Shown: piece by piece, positions 39,453 through 49,440 of the stretch
Position numbering within the stretch: the first letter of the stretch is position 1
Layout of the letters: each line of letters starts with the position of its first letter
Source of the DNA: Jejuia sp049889775
GTDB taxonomy: Bacteria > Bacteroidota > Bacteroidia > Flavobacteriales > Flavobacteriaceae
Direction: 5' to 3'
Assembly (NCBI GenBank): GCA_049889775.1
Contig: JBMHCT010000030.1
Span: 65,295-129,294, forward strand
DNA: 64,000 bases
Position numbers and translations under genes: made by a program
The notes under the pieces: model-generated
Databases searched by the model: none
What the model saw: the letters and a program-made list of their open reading frames with translations, nothing else
What the model was told of the DNA's origin: nothing

Positions 39453-41393
39453 TTACTTGTTAATTTGAAAGATATGGAACGGTAATGTAGGGTGTAGTTC
39501 TACATAATTCCACTCATTGTGCCAATTGTAACGATTGTCTGTAATTAAATCGTGCATCTCCATGTTATGGCCAGCATGTACACCTAATTCGTGCAGTGGC
39601 ATTTGAACCGTGCCTTTTTGTGAATTATAATGATCTAAACTAATAATTACAAATATGTGGTTATTTTTTGCTTCATTCCACTTGTAAAAGGCAATTAAGT
39701 TATCGTTTTCAACATGACAAAATTTGATATTATTTGTTTGTTGAAGTGCTTCATTATGATGACGTATGTAATTGATTTTGGCAATAACAGTAGTCAACTT
39801 ATTTTGAATGGTCCAGTTGTAATGCGCAATTTGGAATTTTTCGGAGTTAAGATATTCTTCTTTACCCAACAAAGAATCCGACAACATATATTCAAAAACA
39901 GGGCCATAAATACCAATACAAGAACTTAGTGTAGCTGCCAAGGCATATCTTTGCATATGCTTAGACTCTCCAGTACCTTGTAAATGGAACGGATTAATAT
40001 CTGGCGTATTGGGCCAAAAATTAGGTTGCATATACTCTTTAAGTTCGGTTTTGGTTAACTCCTCAATATACTCTATTAACTCATGCTTATTATTACGCCA
40101 AGTAAAATAAGTATACGACTGTGTGTAACCCTGTTTTGCCAATTGTTGCATAACTTTAGGGGCTGTAAAAGCCTCAGCTAAAAAGATTACATTAGGGTGT
40201 TTTTCTTTTACTTTGGTGATGACCCAATTCCAAAAATAGAAGGGTTTGGTGTGTGGATTATCAACTCTAAAAATTTCAATACCACAATCAACCCAATGCA
40301 AAAGAATATCTAAACACTCTTCCCAAAGCGCTTCATAGTCATCACTTTCCCAGTAAATTGGTAATATATCTTGGTATTTTTTTGGAGGATTCTCAGCATA
40401 CTGCACGGTACCATCAGGGCGCCATTTAAACCAAGAAGGGTGTTCTTTTACCCATGGATGATCTGGGGCAGCTTGCAACGCATAATCCATCGCAATTTCT
40501 AAATCTTGTTCTTTTGCTTTTTGAACAAGTGCTTTGAAATCTTCTAAATTTCCTAATTGAGGATGAATAGCTTTGTGACCACCATGTTTGGAACCAACAC
40601 CCCAGGTTGAGCCAACATCACCTTCATAAGCCTCTGTGGTGTTATTTTTACCTTTTCTATTTACCTCTCCAATGGGATGAATAGGTGGTAGGTAAACTAC
40701 ATCGAAGCCCATGCCCTTAATACGCGGAAGTAATCTCTCGCAATCTTTAAAAGTGCCATGAACACCTTCTTGCTCAGAAGCTGAACGAGGAAAAAACTCA
40801 TACCAGGTGCTAAATCTAGCTTTTTTTCTATCTACATAAACTTTAAAATCAACTGAAGTATTTTCTAAAACCTTTAAAGGATTATCAAATAGTATTTGAT
40901 ATAATCTATCCGAAACCGCTTCATTTAGGGCTTCACCATAATTGTTTTCATCTTTAAATAGATGCTGTAGATGTTCTAAATATGCCTTATCAACTTTTGA
41001 GGACACTTTTTTTATTATAGATGCCAAATATTCTGCACCTTCCAAAAGTTCAGACTTAACATATTGCCCATCATCAATTTTGCGAATAATACCGTGACGC
41101 CAGTTTAAAGCATAATCTACCCAAGCCTCGACTTTATAGGTATAGAAGCCTTGTTTTTCAACATAGAAACTGCTTTGCCATTCGTCATTGAAATCTAAAG
41201 ACATTCGTGTTTCCGTCCACTTTTTATCTTTTTCGTGCTTGTATAATACGGATGCTCCAAGCACATCGTGACCATCTGTCAATATATGCGCTCTAACATT
41301 TACTATTTCATTTACAATTCGCTTTATATAAAACTCGCCACCATTTACACTTGGTGATACATAATCAATAACTACACGTCTTTGATTTTTCAT
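39453..41393 (-). CDS. glgE: GlgE maltosyltransferase (alpha-1,4-glucan:maltose-1-phosphate)
   Basis: 646 residues, as expected for GlgE. N-terminal beta domain with RAHILTDGHDVLGAS. The GH13_3 core has YLPPIHPIGEVNRKGKNN, SKHGGHKAIHPQLG, DYALQAAPDHPWV, the nucleophile Asp in GIEIFRVDNPHTKPFYFW, and the acid/base Glu in VIFLAEAFT. It transfers maltosyl units from maltose 1-phosphate onto alpha-1,4 glucan. It lies 31 bases after glgC and 3 bases before mak on the same strand. Function strongly supported by motifs and context. Confidence 0.94.
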   Translation of the reverse strand: MKNQRRVVIDYVSPSVNGGEFYIKRIVNEIVNVRAHILTDGHDVLGASVLYKHEKDKKWTETRMSLDFNDEWQSSFYVEKQGFYTYKVEAWVDYALNWRHGIIRKIDDGQYVKSELLEGAEYLASIIKKVSSKVDKAYLEHLQHLFKDENNYGEALNEAVSDRLYQILFDNPLKVLENTSVDFKVYVDRKKARFSTWYEFFPRSASEQEGVHGTFKDCERLLPRIKGMGFDVVYLPPIHPIGEVNRKGKNNTTEAYEGDVGSTWGVGSKHGGHKAIHPQLGNLEDFKALVQKAKEQDLEIAMDYALQAAPDHPWVKEHPSWFKWRPDGTVQYAENPPKKYQDILPIYWESDDYEALWEECLDILLHWVDCGIEIFRVDNPHTKPFYFWNWVITKVKEKHPNVIFLAEAFTAPKVMQQLAKQGYTQSYTYFTWRNNKHELIEYIEELTKTELKEYMQPNFWPNTPDINPFHLQGTGESKHMQRYALAATLSSCIGIYGPVFEYMLSDSLLGKEEYLNSEKFQIAHYNWTIQNKLTTVIAKINYIRHHNEALQQTNNIKFCHVENDNLIAFYKWNEAKNNHIFVIISLDHYNSQKGTVQMPLHELGVHAGHNMEMHDLITDNRYNWHNEWNYVELHPTLPFHIFQINK

Positions 41394-41424
41394 AAGATGT
41401 TTTGAAGTAAAAAGAATAAAAAGT

Positions 41425-42690
41425 TTAGATTACTGTGCCTTTGGGTATTACAGCGCCTTTTTTGATAACCACGATACCTTGTTTCACCATGTAAGTGTCT
41501 GTCTCCACTTCTTCTAGATGAGGTCCACCGTTAATTCTAACATCGTCACCAATACGGCAATTTTTGTCAATAATGGCATTTTTAATAAAGCAGCGTTCAC
41601 CAATACCCATTAAAATTTCAATTTTATCCCTATCAATTTCTATAAGGTTTTCATAAGTATCGCACCCCATCATATAGGTGTTGATAACTGTAGATTCTTC
41701 ACCAATTCTAGAACGAATACCTATAACTGAATTTTCGATTTTGGCGGCCGCAATAATACATCCCTCTGCAATTACCGTTTTTTCGCAAGTGGTATTCGCT
41801 AGTTTTGTTGTAGGCAGCATTCTTGCTCTTGTATAAATGCGGCGTTTTCTATCGTATAAATCAAATTCTGGGAGGTTGTCGGCTAGTTTAAGATTGGCTT
41901 CAAAGAAAGAATCTATGTTTCCAATGTCAGTCCAGTAACCTTCATATTGGTAACTTAACGTTTTGTGTTTTTCAATAGCACTGGGGATAATTTCCTTACC
42001 AAAATCATTGGTGTCAGGGTTCTCCATCAATTTGGTCATCAAATCTCTGTTGAAGATGTAAATTCCCATAGAAGCCAGATAATTGCGTCCTTGGTTTTTC
42101 ATTTCATTACTTACTTCAGAGGTCCAATCGGGTAATAACTCCGCATGAGGTTTTTCAATAAAAGAAGTAATAATATTTTTATCATCCGATTTTAAAATAC
42201 CAAATTCTGTGGCTTCTTTAGCTGTAACGGGAATAGTAGCAATAGAAATTTCGGCGCCACTTGTCTCATGCGCATCAATCATTTTTTCATAATCCATTTG
42301 GTATAATTGATCCCCAGATAAGATTAAGAAATATTCAAATTCATGTCTTAAAAAGTGATGCATACTCTGGCGAACAGCATCTGCGGTTCCCTGGAACCAA
42401 GTTTTGTTTTGTGGTGTTTGTTCTGCGGCCAATACATCAACAAATGCTGCGCTAAAAAAACTAAAATGATACGTGTTTTTAATGTGACGATTTAATGATG
42501 CAGAATTAAACTGGGTTAATACATACATTCTCTTGATATCGGCATTAATACAGTTTGAGATAGGGATGTCTACCAACCTATATTTGCCTGCAATAGGAAC
42601 CGCTGGCTTGGACCGGTCTTTTGTTAGTGGGTAAAGTCTTGAACCTTGTCCGCCACCTAAAATTATGGCTAATACTTTGCTGTTAATCAT
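41425..42690 (-). CDS. glgC: Glucose-1-phosphate adenylyltransferase
   Basis: 421 residues. The nucleotide-binding start LAIILGGGQGSRLYPLTKDRSKPAVPIAGKYRLVDIPISNC is textbook GlgC, followed by FQGTADAVRQ and GYWTDIGNIDSF. The C-terminal left-handed beta helix has hexapeptide repeats (SVIGIRSRIGEESTV; NCRIGDDVRINGGPH). It makes ADP-glucose from glucose 1-phosphate and ATP, the first committed step. Located 28 bases after the glycosyltransferase gene. Confidence 0.96.
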   Translation of the reverse strand: MINSKVLAIILGGGQGSRLYPLTKDRSKPAVPIAGKYRLVDIPISNCINADIKRMYVLTQFNSASLNRHIKNTYHFSFFSAAFVDVLAAEQTPQNKTWFQGTADAVRQSMHHFLRHEFEYFLILSGDQLYQMDYEKMIDAHETSGAEISIATIPVTAKEATEFGILKSDDKNIITSFIEKPHAELLPDWTSEVSNEMKNQGRNYLASMGIYIFNRDLMTKLMENPDTNDFGKEIIPSAIEKHKTLSYQYEGYWTDIGNIDSFFEANLKLADNLPEFDLYDRKRRIYTRARMLPTTKLANTTCEKTVIAEGCIIAAAKIENSVIGIRSRIGEESTVINTYMMGCDTYENLIEIDRDKIEILMGIGERCFIKNAIIDKNCRIGDDVRINGGPHLEEVETDTYMVKQGIVVIKKGAVIPKGTVI

Positions 42691-42718
42691 CTTAGTCTTT
42701 TTTTAGTTGTATGAGTGT

Positions 42719-43921
42719 TTATATAATGGATTCGTAAAGCGCTTCGACCTGTTTTGCAATAGCTACCCAGTCAAAATAGTCCTCTACACGTTTTCTTCCT
42801 TTTTGTGCCATATTGTTTCTTAGTGCTTCGTCTTTAATTACTTTATTCACACCATTTGCTAAATCTCTGGCGAATTTGTCCGGATTTACGGGTTCAAATG
42901 GCGCTTCTTTTTGTTGCTCTAAAGGAATCAAAATACCCGTTTCTCCATCAACCACAACTTCTTTAATACCACCAACAGCACTGGCAACTACAGCAGTATT
43001 GCACGCCATAGCCTCAATATTGATGATGCCAAATGGCTCATATATTGAAGGACAACAAAACACAGCGGCATGAGAATATAATTGGATGATTTCTTCTTTA
43101 GTGACCATCTTATCAATCCAAATCACGTTATCTCTCGTTTTTTGTACCTCACTTACGGCGGCTTCCATTTCAAGACCAATTTCTTTGGTGTCAGGTGCGC
43201 CGGCACAAAGCACAATTTGGGTGTCAGGATCAACGTATTTAATGGCGTTAACCAGATGGATAATACCTTTTTGTCTTGTAATCCGTCCGACAAATAAAAC
43301 GTATGGTTTGCTTTTATTGATACCATAGGTGTCCAGCGTTTCAGTACTTGATGTTGCTTTGTATTGTTGCAGATTAATGCCATTGTAAATTACTTTTACT
43401 TTGCTTTCATCCACATTAAAATGTTGCAATACATCTTCTTTTGTTTCTTCTGAAACAGCAATTAAAGCATCTGCCATTTCAATAGCAGTTTTTTCAACCC
43501 AAGATGAGGCATCATATCCACGACCTAACTGTTCACGTTTCCACGGGCGTAATGGTTCTAAAGAATGTGTTGTAATTACTAAAGGTGTCCCATAACATAA
43601 TTTAGACATAATACCTGCGAAATGCGCATACCAAGTATGGCAATGTACCACGTCTGCATCAACAGGATCTATGTTCATTTGAACGCAAGTACTAAGCGTT
43701 TTAAATACTGATTTTAGCTTGTCATCAGCACCATCAAAAATTGGATTATCAAATGGAAATCCTTTAACGGATAAATTTCCTGAAGTTTCATTTTGATCTC
43801 CAAAGCACCTCACATCCATTTCAATTAATTTAGCTAATTCTTCTGCTAAATATTCAACGTGTACTCCTGCACCTCCATATACGTATGGAGGGAATTCTCT
43901 GGTGTAAAAAAGTGCTTTCAT
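42719..43921 (-). CDS. GT4 glycogen synthase / maltose-1-phosphate synthase (GlgM-like)
   Basis: 400 residues; short start and fold of the actinobacterial GT4 'glycogen synthase' family, unlike the 470-480 residue GT5 GlgA. Visible features are TREFPPYVYGGAGVHVEYLAEEL, VHCHTWYAHFAGIMSK, HSLEPLRPWKREQLGRGYDASSW, and the donor site PSIYEPFGIINIEAMACNTAVVAS. In mycobacteria this type (GlgM) makes maltose 1-phosphate from ADP-glucose and glucose 1-phosphate. Its position as first gene of the glgC-glgE-mak-glgB operon favours that reaction, but plain glucan elongation from ADP-glucose cannot be excluded. Confidence 0.82.
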   Translation of the reverse strand: MKALFYTREFPPYVYGGAGVHVEYLAEELAKLIEMDVRCFGDQNETSGNLSVKGFPFDNPIFDGADDKLKSVFKTLSTCVQMNIDPVDADVVHCHTWYAHFAGIMSKLCYGTPLVITTHSLEPLRPWKREQLGRGYDASSWVEKTAIEMADALIAVSEETKEDVLQHFNVDESKVKVIYNGINLQQYKATSSTETLDTYGINKSKPYVLFVGRITRQKGIIHLVNAIKYVDPDTQIVLCAGAPDTKEIGLEMEAAVSEVQKTRDNVIWIDKMVTKEEIIQLYSHAAVFCCPSIYEPFGIINIEAMACNTAVVASAVGGIKEVVVDGETGILIPLEQQKEAPFEPVNPDKFARDLANGVNKVIKDEALRNNMAQKGRKRVEDYFDWVAIAKQVEALYESII

Positions 43922-44341
43922 AAATTGGTTGGTCTCAATACTTTTAAAATTCTAATCAAAAGAAAGGAATTATACTATAGCAGCAAGTTTTTTCTTGCGT
44001 TACTTTCAAAAATTGTCAAAAACATTTCTAAGGGTTGTAATGATTTGAAATGAAACAAATTAACCCATATTAATTGTGAAATTGTTAATAACGTTTTTAG
44101 GAAACCCTCAATGATTTTAAACGTAAAAATACAGTAAACACCTTGCTTATTAAGGTTTATGCTATTTTTAAATTAGTTTTTTCCCAATGTACAAATTAAT
44201 TATTAACAATTTTTAGAGTATAAGATTTTTACAGAAAAAAAGGTGATTTGAAGCAATCTAGAAATTTTTTGTAAAAATTTTTACTCTAAACGAAATTACT
44301 TTAAAGAATTTTGATGGAATGTTTAAAAATTGTGAAAAAAC
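43922..44341. other. Intergenic region upstream of the alpha-glucan operon
   Basis: About 420 AT-rich bases between the GT4 gene and the terminator of the next minus-strand gene. It must carry the promoter of the operon. I saw no gene, no clear consensus boxes and no strong hairpin. Confidence 0.4.
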
Positions 44342-44379
44342 AAAAAAAGTCATTCCAATATAGAGTAAGAATGACTTTT
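44342..44379 (-). terminator. Rho-independent terminator after the 253-residue secreted-protein gene
   Basis: On the minus strand an 11-base perfect stem (AAAAGTCATTC / GAATGACTTTT) around a 13-base loop is followed by a run of seven T. It starts 22 bases past the stop of the gene at 44401-45162. Confidence 0.88.
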
Positions 44380-44400
44380 GATTAAAATTATTAATACAGG

Positions 44401-45162
44401 TTATCTTCCGCCAGCAAGCGCCCATACAAGAGAAATTCCAAATATATTGTTCTTGTTTACAAGCCCAAAAGTGCTATCTTCTTTAAATTCATTGCCATTT
44501 TCTTGCTTGAAAGTGTCCCTAACGTGACTAACTAAACTAGTCTGAAGCATTAAAGAAAGTTGCGTTGTTAGTATTATCTGGAAGCCCACAACCAATGCTA
44601 GAGTTAGTCTATTAATATCTACCTTGCCGCCACTGTCAAATTTGTCGGCACCAAAAGCATAGGCAGCCATAATGCCATATATGAAGTTTACTTGATTATA
44701 CCGTGTTATTGGCGTAAACATCAATGCCTTAAACTGTAATTCAAGTAAAGATCTATTGAAGAAATCGCTACTTAATCCGTTATACAAAGCCCCCAACGAT
44801 AGGTATAAAGCAGTAGTATTGAAAACCGCTGCTCTCAAGTAATACGCAGCGTGCAAACACCATAAAGTGTCATCACTTCCGAAACCAAAGCCTGCCCCAA
44901 GTGCTAGCATGGTTCTTGCGAAAACTACGGCGACCTCCTCGGGATTTTGCTCTTCAAGAGCATAAGATTCTCGAAATTCATCAGTAATACCAAAAAGATC
45001 TGAAGATTCCGTTTCAAGATTAGCATCTTCATAAGAAACTATAGAAAATACATCTTGAGTAGTATCTAAAATAGTTTTGAAATTAGTTTCCTGAGAAAAC
45101 AGGGAACCAGCAAAAAGTAAAAGCGTTAAAAAACAACTGAGTTTGAAGTTTTTTGTTTTCAT
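44401..45162 (-). CDS. Secreted protein of unknown function
   Basis: 253 residues. Signal peptide LSCFLTLLLFAGSLFSQ. Residues about 85-205 contain long hydrophobic, Gly/Ala/Leu-rich segments (VFARTMLALGAGFGFGSDDTLWCLHAAYYLRAAVFNTTALYLSLGALYNGLS; LTLALVVGFQIILTTQLSLMLQTSL), with a final FGISLVWALAGG. The alternation may indicate outer-membrane strands. No family recognised. It stands alone with its own terminator. Confidence 0.65.
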   Translation of the reverse strand: MKTKNFKLSCFLTLLLFAGSLFSQETNFKTILDTTQDVFSIVSYEDANLETESSDLFGITDEFRESYALEEQNPEEVAVVFARTMLALGAGFGFGSDDTLWCLHAAYYLRAAVFNTTALYLSLGALYNGLSSDFFNRSLLELQFKALMFTPITRYNQVNFIYGIMAAYAFGADKFDSGGKVDINRLTLALVVGFQIILTTQLSLMLQTSLVSHVRDTFKQENGNEFKEDSTFGLVNKNNIFGISLVWALAGGR

Positions 45163-45464
45163 AATATATAGTTTGATTGGTTACATTTTTGATAACCAAA
45201 GCAGACTAAATTCATGACGAAATGAAGCAATTACTTGGAAAATATACAATAAAAATTTTTAAAAAGCAATTGCTATTGTTTGATTACCAATTATTTAATA
45301 AGAAATTGACTTGATAGAAAGCTTTATTTATCTCCTGTTTTTGAAATATTAAATTCGTTAGATCACAAAATTGTATAACATCTAAAAACTACCAATTCAG
45401 CCTAATTTTAACCCAATTCATAAAATAATGATTCCATAGCAATTAGTTTTTATGGAGTTTTACT
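45163..45464. other. Intergenic region between divergent secreted-protein and TonB-receptor-like genes
   Basis: 302 AT-rich bases without a gene. It should hold two divergent promoters, but no pair of boxes was convincing and no hairpin or repeat was seen. Confidence 0.35.
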
Positions 45465-45485
45465 ATGTCAAAAAACGAAACAATT

Positions 45486-47870
45486 ATGAAATCATCAATC
45501 CATTTTATTTTAATCTTTTTAGTAAGCTCATTATCCATTTATGCGCAAAACACAATTTCTGGAACAATTAAAGAGACTAATAATCGTGTTTTAGAATTTG
45601 CAAACGTTGTGCTATATAATGCCGATAGTAAAGAGGTAATTACAGGTGCTATCTCAAACGAAGAAGGTATTTACCGTTTTGAAGATGTTGTTAATGGGAG
45701 TTACTATCTTGAAGTGTCAACATTAGGATTTAAAACAAAAACATCTGAAGTATTCGAATTACAAGACAATAAGACTTTGGATTTTACTTTAGAAGAAGAA
45801 ACGCAAGTTTTAAATGAGGTTGTTGTGAAAAGTAAACGACCTGTAATTAGGCAAACTGCTGAAAAGCTCATCGTTGATTTGGAACAATCTGAAATGATTA
45901 ATTCAAATTTAGAAGATGTGATAAAGCGGGTTCCAGGATTATTAGTAACTAACAACGGAATTAACTTTGCGGGACGCAGCGATGTTAGAATTTTGATAAA
46001 TGGCAAAACAACCGATTATATGGATATGAGGACTTTGTTACAAGACTTACCTGCAGATAACATCGCAAAAGTTGAATTAATTGAGCAACCTGGAGCGGAG
46101 TTTGATGCCGAAGGTTCTGGCCCCATTATCAATATTATTTTAAAGAAAAATGTAAAGTTGGGTACTCATGGTAGCGTAAATGCTTGGATTGGTGAAGACG
46201 AAGGTTTGGAACATGGTACAAGCTTTTCAATAGCCAGCTATAAAAACAAACTAAATTGGCAAGCTAATATTGGACAATCTAGTCCTACATGGCGTGACGA
46301 TTTGTTTATTACAAGACGAATTGAAGACCCAAACACTCAAGAATTAACGATATACGACCAAGCTACAATAGAACCTTATGACCCTAAAACTCTAAGGTTT
46401 GGCGGTGGTTTAGATTATTATTTGAATGATAAACACTCAATAGGCTTCAGTTCACGTTACATAAGCACTAATTCAGATAGAATTTCTAAAAGCAATACAT
46501 CTATATCTTCTCCTAGTTTTAGCGAAATGTTAGTCTCTCAAAATGCATTCGATAGAGAACGAAGAACATTCAATATTAACCCTTACTACGAATTTAAAAC
46601 TGAAGGTCATAAGTTGGTGGCAGATTTCAACTATATAAACTATATAAATAATAATACTGACGAGGTTTTTGCTGCAGAAGGAAATACAGTACCGTTTGTG
46701 AATCAGCGTTATTTACAAGACGGAAAGTTTACTATAAACACCTATAAAATTGATTATATAAGAACATTTTCGGATAATTTTAAATTAAGCTTTGGTAGTA
46801 AATTGGCTGATGTAAATACAAATAGCGACTTACAATCGTTTACCCAAAATGAAACCACAGGTGAATTCGAGTTTCAAGAAAATAACAGCAACCGCTTTTT
46901 AATAGATGAAACCATTTTTGCGCTATACACTAAAGTAAATGCTAAAATAGGAGATTGGTCTTTCTCTGGTGGTGTAAGATTCGAGGATAGTAATACTGAG
47001 GGAATTTCTACCAATGCAAATGATAGTAGAACAAGAAAAATTACAAGGTTCTTCCCTAGCGCTTCCGTTAGTAGAAAGCTAACAGATAATTTAGGAGCAA
47101 ACATCGCCTATAGCAATCGTATAAGAAGACCCTCATATAACAGTTTAAATTCGTTTGTACAGTTTTATGATCCTTTAACTTCGGAAGTTGGAAACCCAAA
47201 CCTAAAACCATCATTTACCAATAACTATCAATTTAATTTAACTTTTGATGGTCAACCATTCTTCACCATTGCTTACAGTGAAACTAAGGACGATTTATTC
47301 TTATTTATTTCTCAAGATGATGCTACTGCTCAGGTAAGTAGAACTACAATTAATCTATCGGAACGTAGAAACTGGAATTTCAGACTCTTTGGTCCATTAG
47401 ATTTCATAAAGGGAGTAGAAGGTTTTAGTGGTTTCATTGTGGATTATAATGAGTTTATGTCTTTTGATTTAACACCACAATTGGAGTTATCAAAATGGAA
47501 TGTGGGCTGGTATACCCAAGCAAGCTATGAATTGCCTTGGGAAGTAAATGCAGAAATGTCCAGCTACTTTGGTACGGGAGCCTTAGAAGGACAAATAGAT
47601 GTAGGGTGGATTGGAGACCTAAGTTTTTCTTTTGGTAAAAAGTTTATGGACGATAGATTGAAAGTGAACCTGGGCATCAACAAAGTATTAAACAGAGGTT
47701 TTGTTGGAACAGTAAACTACGATAATATTGATGCAGATATAGAAAGTAATGGCTCAAGACAAAATGTACAATTACGTTTAGCTTACAGTTTTGGTTCTAA
47801 ATTCGGAAAGAAGAAAAGTAGAAGAAATTCTTCTAGAGAAGAGCAAAACAGAATTGAAGAAAATAACTAA
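45486..47870 (+). CDS. Outer-membrane beta-barrel (TonB-receptor-like) protein with carboxypeptidase-like N-terminal domain
   Basis: 794 residues from the Met at 45486, where the signal peptide begins (KSSIHFILIFLVSSLSIYAQ); ATG 45465 would add 7 residues. The N-terminal domain is CarboxypepD_reg-like (ISGTIKETNNRVLEFANVVLYN...YLEVSTLGFKT). A plug domain follows (NSNLEDVIKRVPGLLVTNNGINFAGRSDVRILINGKTTDY...VELIEQPGAEFDAEGSGPIINIILKKN), then about 570 residues of barrel ending in VQLRLAYSFGSKFGKKK. There is no clear TonB box. It heads a four-gene unit with a small membrane protein and a LytS/LytTR pair. Ligand unknown. Confidence 0.85.
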   Translation: MKSSIHFILIFLVSSLSIYAQNTISGTIKETNNRVLEFANVVLYNADSKEVITGAISNEEGIYRFEDVVNGSYYLEVSTLGFKTKTSEVFELQDNKTLDFTLEEETQVLNEVVVKSKRPVIRQTAEKLIVDLEQSEMINSNLEDVIKRVPGLLVTNNGINFAGRSDVRILINGKTTDYMDMRTLLQDLPADNIAKVELIEQPGAEFDAEGSGPIINIILKKNVKLGTHGSVNAWIGEDEGLEHGTSFSIASYKNKLNWQANIGQSSPTWRDDLFITRRIEDPNTQELTIYDQATIEPYDPKTLRFGGGLDYYLNDKHSIGFSSRYISTNSDRISKSNTSISSPSFSEMLVSQNAFDRERRTFNINPYYEFKTEGHKLVADFNYINYINNNTDEVFAAEGNTVPFVNQRYLQDGKFTINTYKIDYIRTFSDNFKLSFGSKLADVNTNSDLQSFTQNETTGEFEFQENNSNRFLIDETIFALYTKVNAKIGDWSFSGGVRFEDSNTEGISTNANDSRTRKITRFFPSASVSRKLTDNLGANIAYSNRIRRPSYNSLNSFVQFYDPLTSEVGNPNLKPSFTNNYQFNLTFDGQPFFTIAYSETKDDLFLFISQDDATAQVSRTTINLSERRNWNFRLFGPLDFIKGVEGFSGFIVDYNEFMSFDLTPQLELSKWNVGWYTQASYELPWEVNAEMSSYFGTGALEGQIDVGWIGDLSFSFGKKFMDDRLKVNLGINKVLNRGFVGTVNYDNIDADIESNGSRQNVQLRLAYSFGSKFGKKKSRRNSSREEQNRIEENN

Positions 47871-47875
47871 TTATC

Positions 47876-48421
47876 ATGGCAAAAAATAATTTTATAGCAT
47901 ATACCGCTACTATCATAATAGCTACATTTTTAACATTCTTTTTCCACGAAATGTGTAATTGGATGGCTTATGAATTGATGGGATATGATGCAGGTTTTAC
48001 GCTAAATACAGCTGGCGTAAAAAATTCAGAAATCGAGCTTTCAAAAGTGCAAAAAATAATAACAAGCGGTTCTGGACCTTTGTTTACCATATTACAAGCT
48101 ATAGTTTTTTATTTTCTTCTAAAGAGAAGAAACAATATAATGTTATACCCATTTTTATTTCTTCCATTTGTAATGAGATTGGGAGCAGGAATAGCGAATG
48201 TTTTTCAACCAAATGATGAAGGTAGAATTAGTTTATACTTAGGTTTAAATTTGTACACAATATCTGCAATAGTTGTTTCCTTTTTATTTGTTTTAGTTTA
48301 TAAAACATCTAAAAGAGAGCAGTATGGAATAAAAACTAATACTTTTACTTTCATAATGACATTATTGTTAATGCTCATAGTTAGCTACGTAGATGGTAAA
48401 TATAAAATAAGATTTATCTAA
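47876..48421 (+). CDS. Small membrane protein with degenerate HExxH motif
   Basis: 181 residues with about five membrane helices (IAYTATIIIATFLTFFFHE; PLFTILQAIVFYFLL; MLYPFLFLPFVMRL; IVVSFLFVLVY; FIMTLLLMLIVSY). The first helix ends FFHEMCNWMAYELMG: the HExx is followed by Asn where the second zinc His of an M50-type membrane protease would be. GSGPLF resembles the second M50 region. Thus it may be an inactive or unusual intramembrane metalloprotease relative. Its gene starts 5 bases after the barrel protein and its stop overlaps the start of the kinase gene (TAATG). Confidence 0.65.
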   Translation: MAKNNFIAYTATIIIATFLTFFFHEMCNWMAYELMGYDAGFTLNTAGVKNSEIELSKVQKIITSGSGPLFTILQAIVFYFLLKRRNNIMLYPFLFLPFVMRLGAGIANVFQPNDEGRISLYLGLNLYTISAIVVSFLFVLVYKTSKREQYGIKTNTFTFIMTLLLMLIVSYVDGKYKIRFI

Positions 48422-49428
48422 TGAATACTAAACTTAATAGATCCGACTTTATAATTCTTGCTGTGTATTTCTTGGTGTCTTTTAGTATACAAGCTAACGA
48501 TTATTATTCCAGAGATGCTTTGTTAATAGAATATATAGTTGATTTTCCAGCACAAATTATTGCTATTTGTTGTACTATTTTCGTGTTTGTTTTTTGGTTA
48601 ATTCCAAAGTTTGTAAGCGATAAAAAGAAATATGTACTATTTGCAATATATGGATTACTAACACTGATTTTATTTAGTGCTTTTGAGTACACTGTTGGGT
48701 TTTGGTCTGGAAATAACGACTGGAACAAATACCCAAAAGGCTTTAATTTTATTATAAACATGATAAATCGCGGCTCCCAACAAACCGCATTTCCTTTCGC
48801 ATTATTATTGACTAAAAAGTTTTACGAAGGGCAAAATGAATATTTAAAAATTGAAAAGCAACAAAAAGAAAACGAGCTTAAATTATTGCGCTCGCAAATA
48901 GACCCGCATTTCCTATTTAATAATCTGAATACCTTAGATTCTTTAATTGACAGTAATACTGAGAAGGCCAAAGAATACATAAACAGACTATCCTTAATAT
49001 ACAGATACCTCATAAAAACTAAAGATGCTGAGGTTATGGAATTATCTGAAGAAATAGAATTAGCAGAAAACTATATGTTTTTAATAAAAACAAGGTTTGA
49101 AAATGATTATGATTTTCATTTAGATATTAAAACTGAGATTGAAGATAAATTTATCCCCACGGGAGCCATACAAACGCTTTTAGAAAATGTTGTAAAACAT
49201 AATAAGCCACAAAACGGCAATAGTATCAAAACCATTATTAGTATTGATGATGATGTTTTACGAGTAGTAAACACAAAAACTAATGCAAAACCTAAAAATG
49301 AATCTTTTGGAACAGGTTTAGAGAATTTAAAAACGCGTTATCAATTGCTTTCAGATAAAAAAGTTATCGTTATAAATACAGATAGAGAGTACAATATTTC
49401 CATTCCAATTATCAAACTAATTGAATAA
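48421..49428 (+). CDS. LytS-type sensor histidine kinase
   Basis: 335 residues. Four N-terminal membrane helices to about residue 120, a short helical linker (YLKIEKQQKENELKLLRSQ), then the His_kinase region with QIDPHFLFNNLNTLDSLID (phospho-acceptor His) and an ATPase domain with QTLLENVVKHN and FGTGLENLKTRYQLL (N and G boxes). It senses a membrane or envelope signal and phosphorylates the following LytTR regulator, whose gene begins 12 bases after its stop. The start overlaps the stop of the preceding membrane-protein gene. Confidence 0.93.
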   Translation: MNTKLNRSDFIILAVYFLVSFSIQANDYYSRDALLIEYIVDFPAQIIAICCTIFVFVFWLIPKFVSDKKKYVLFAIYGLLTLILFSAFEYTVGFWSGNNDWNKYPKGFNFIINMINRGSQQTAFPFALLLTKKFYEGQNEYLKIEKQQKENELKLLRSQIDPHFLFNNLNTLDSLIDSNTEKAKEYINRLSLIYRYLIKTKDAEVMELSEEIELAENYMFLIKTRFENDYDFHLDIKTEIEDKFIPTGAIQTLLENVVKHNKPQNGNSIKTIISIDDDVLRVVNTKTNAKPKNESFGTGLENLKTRYQLLSDKKVIVINTDREYNISIPIIKLIE

Positions 49429-49440
49429 GATTTGAGAGAT

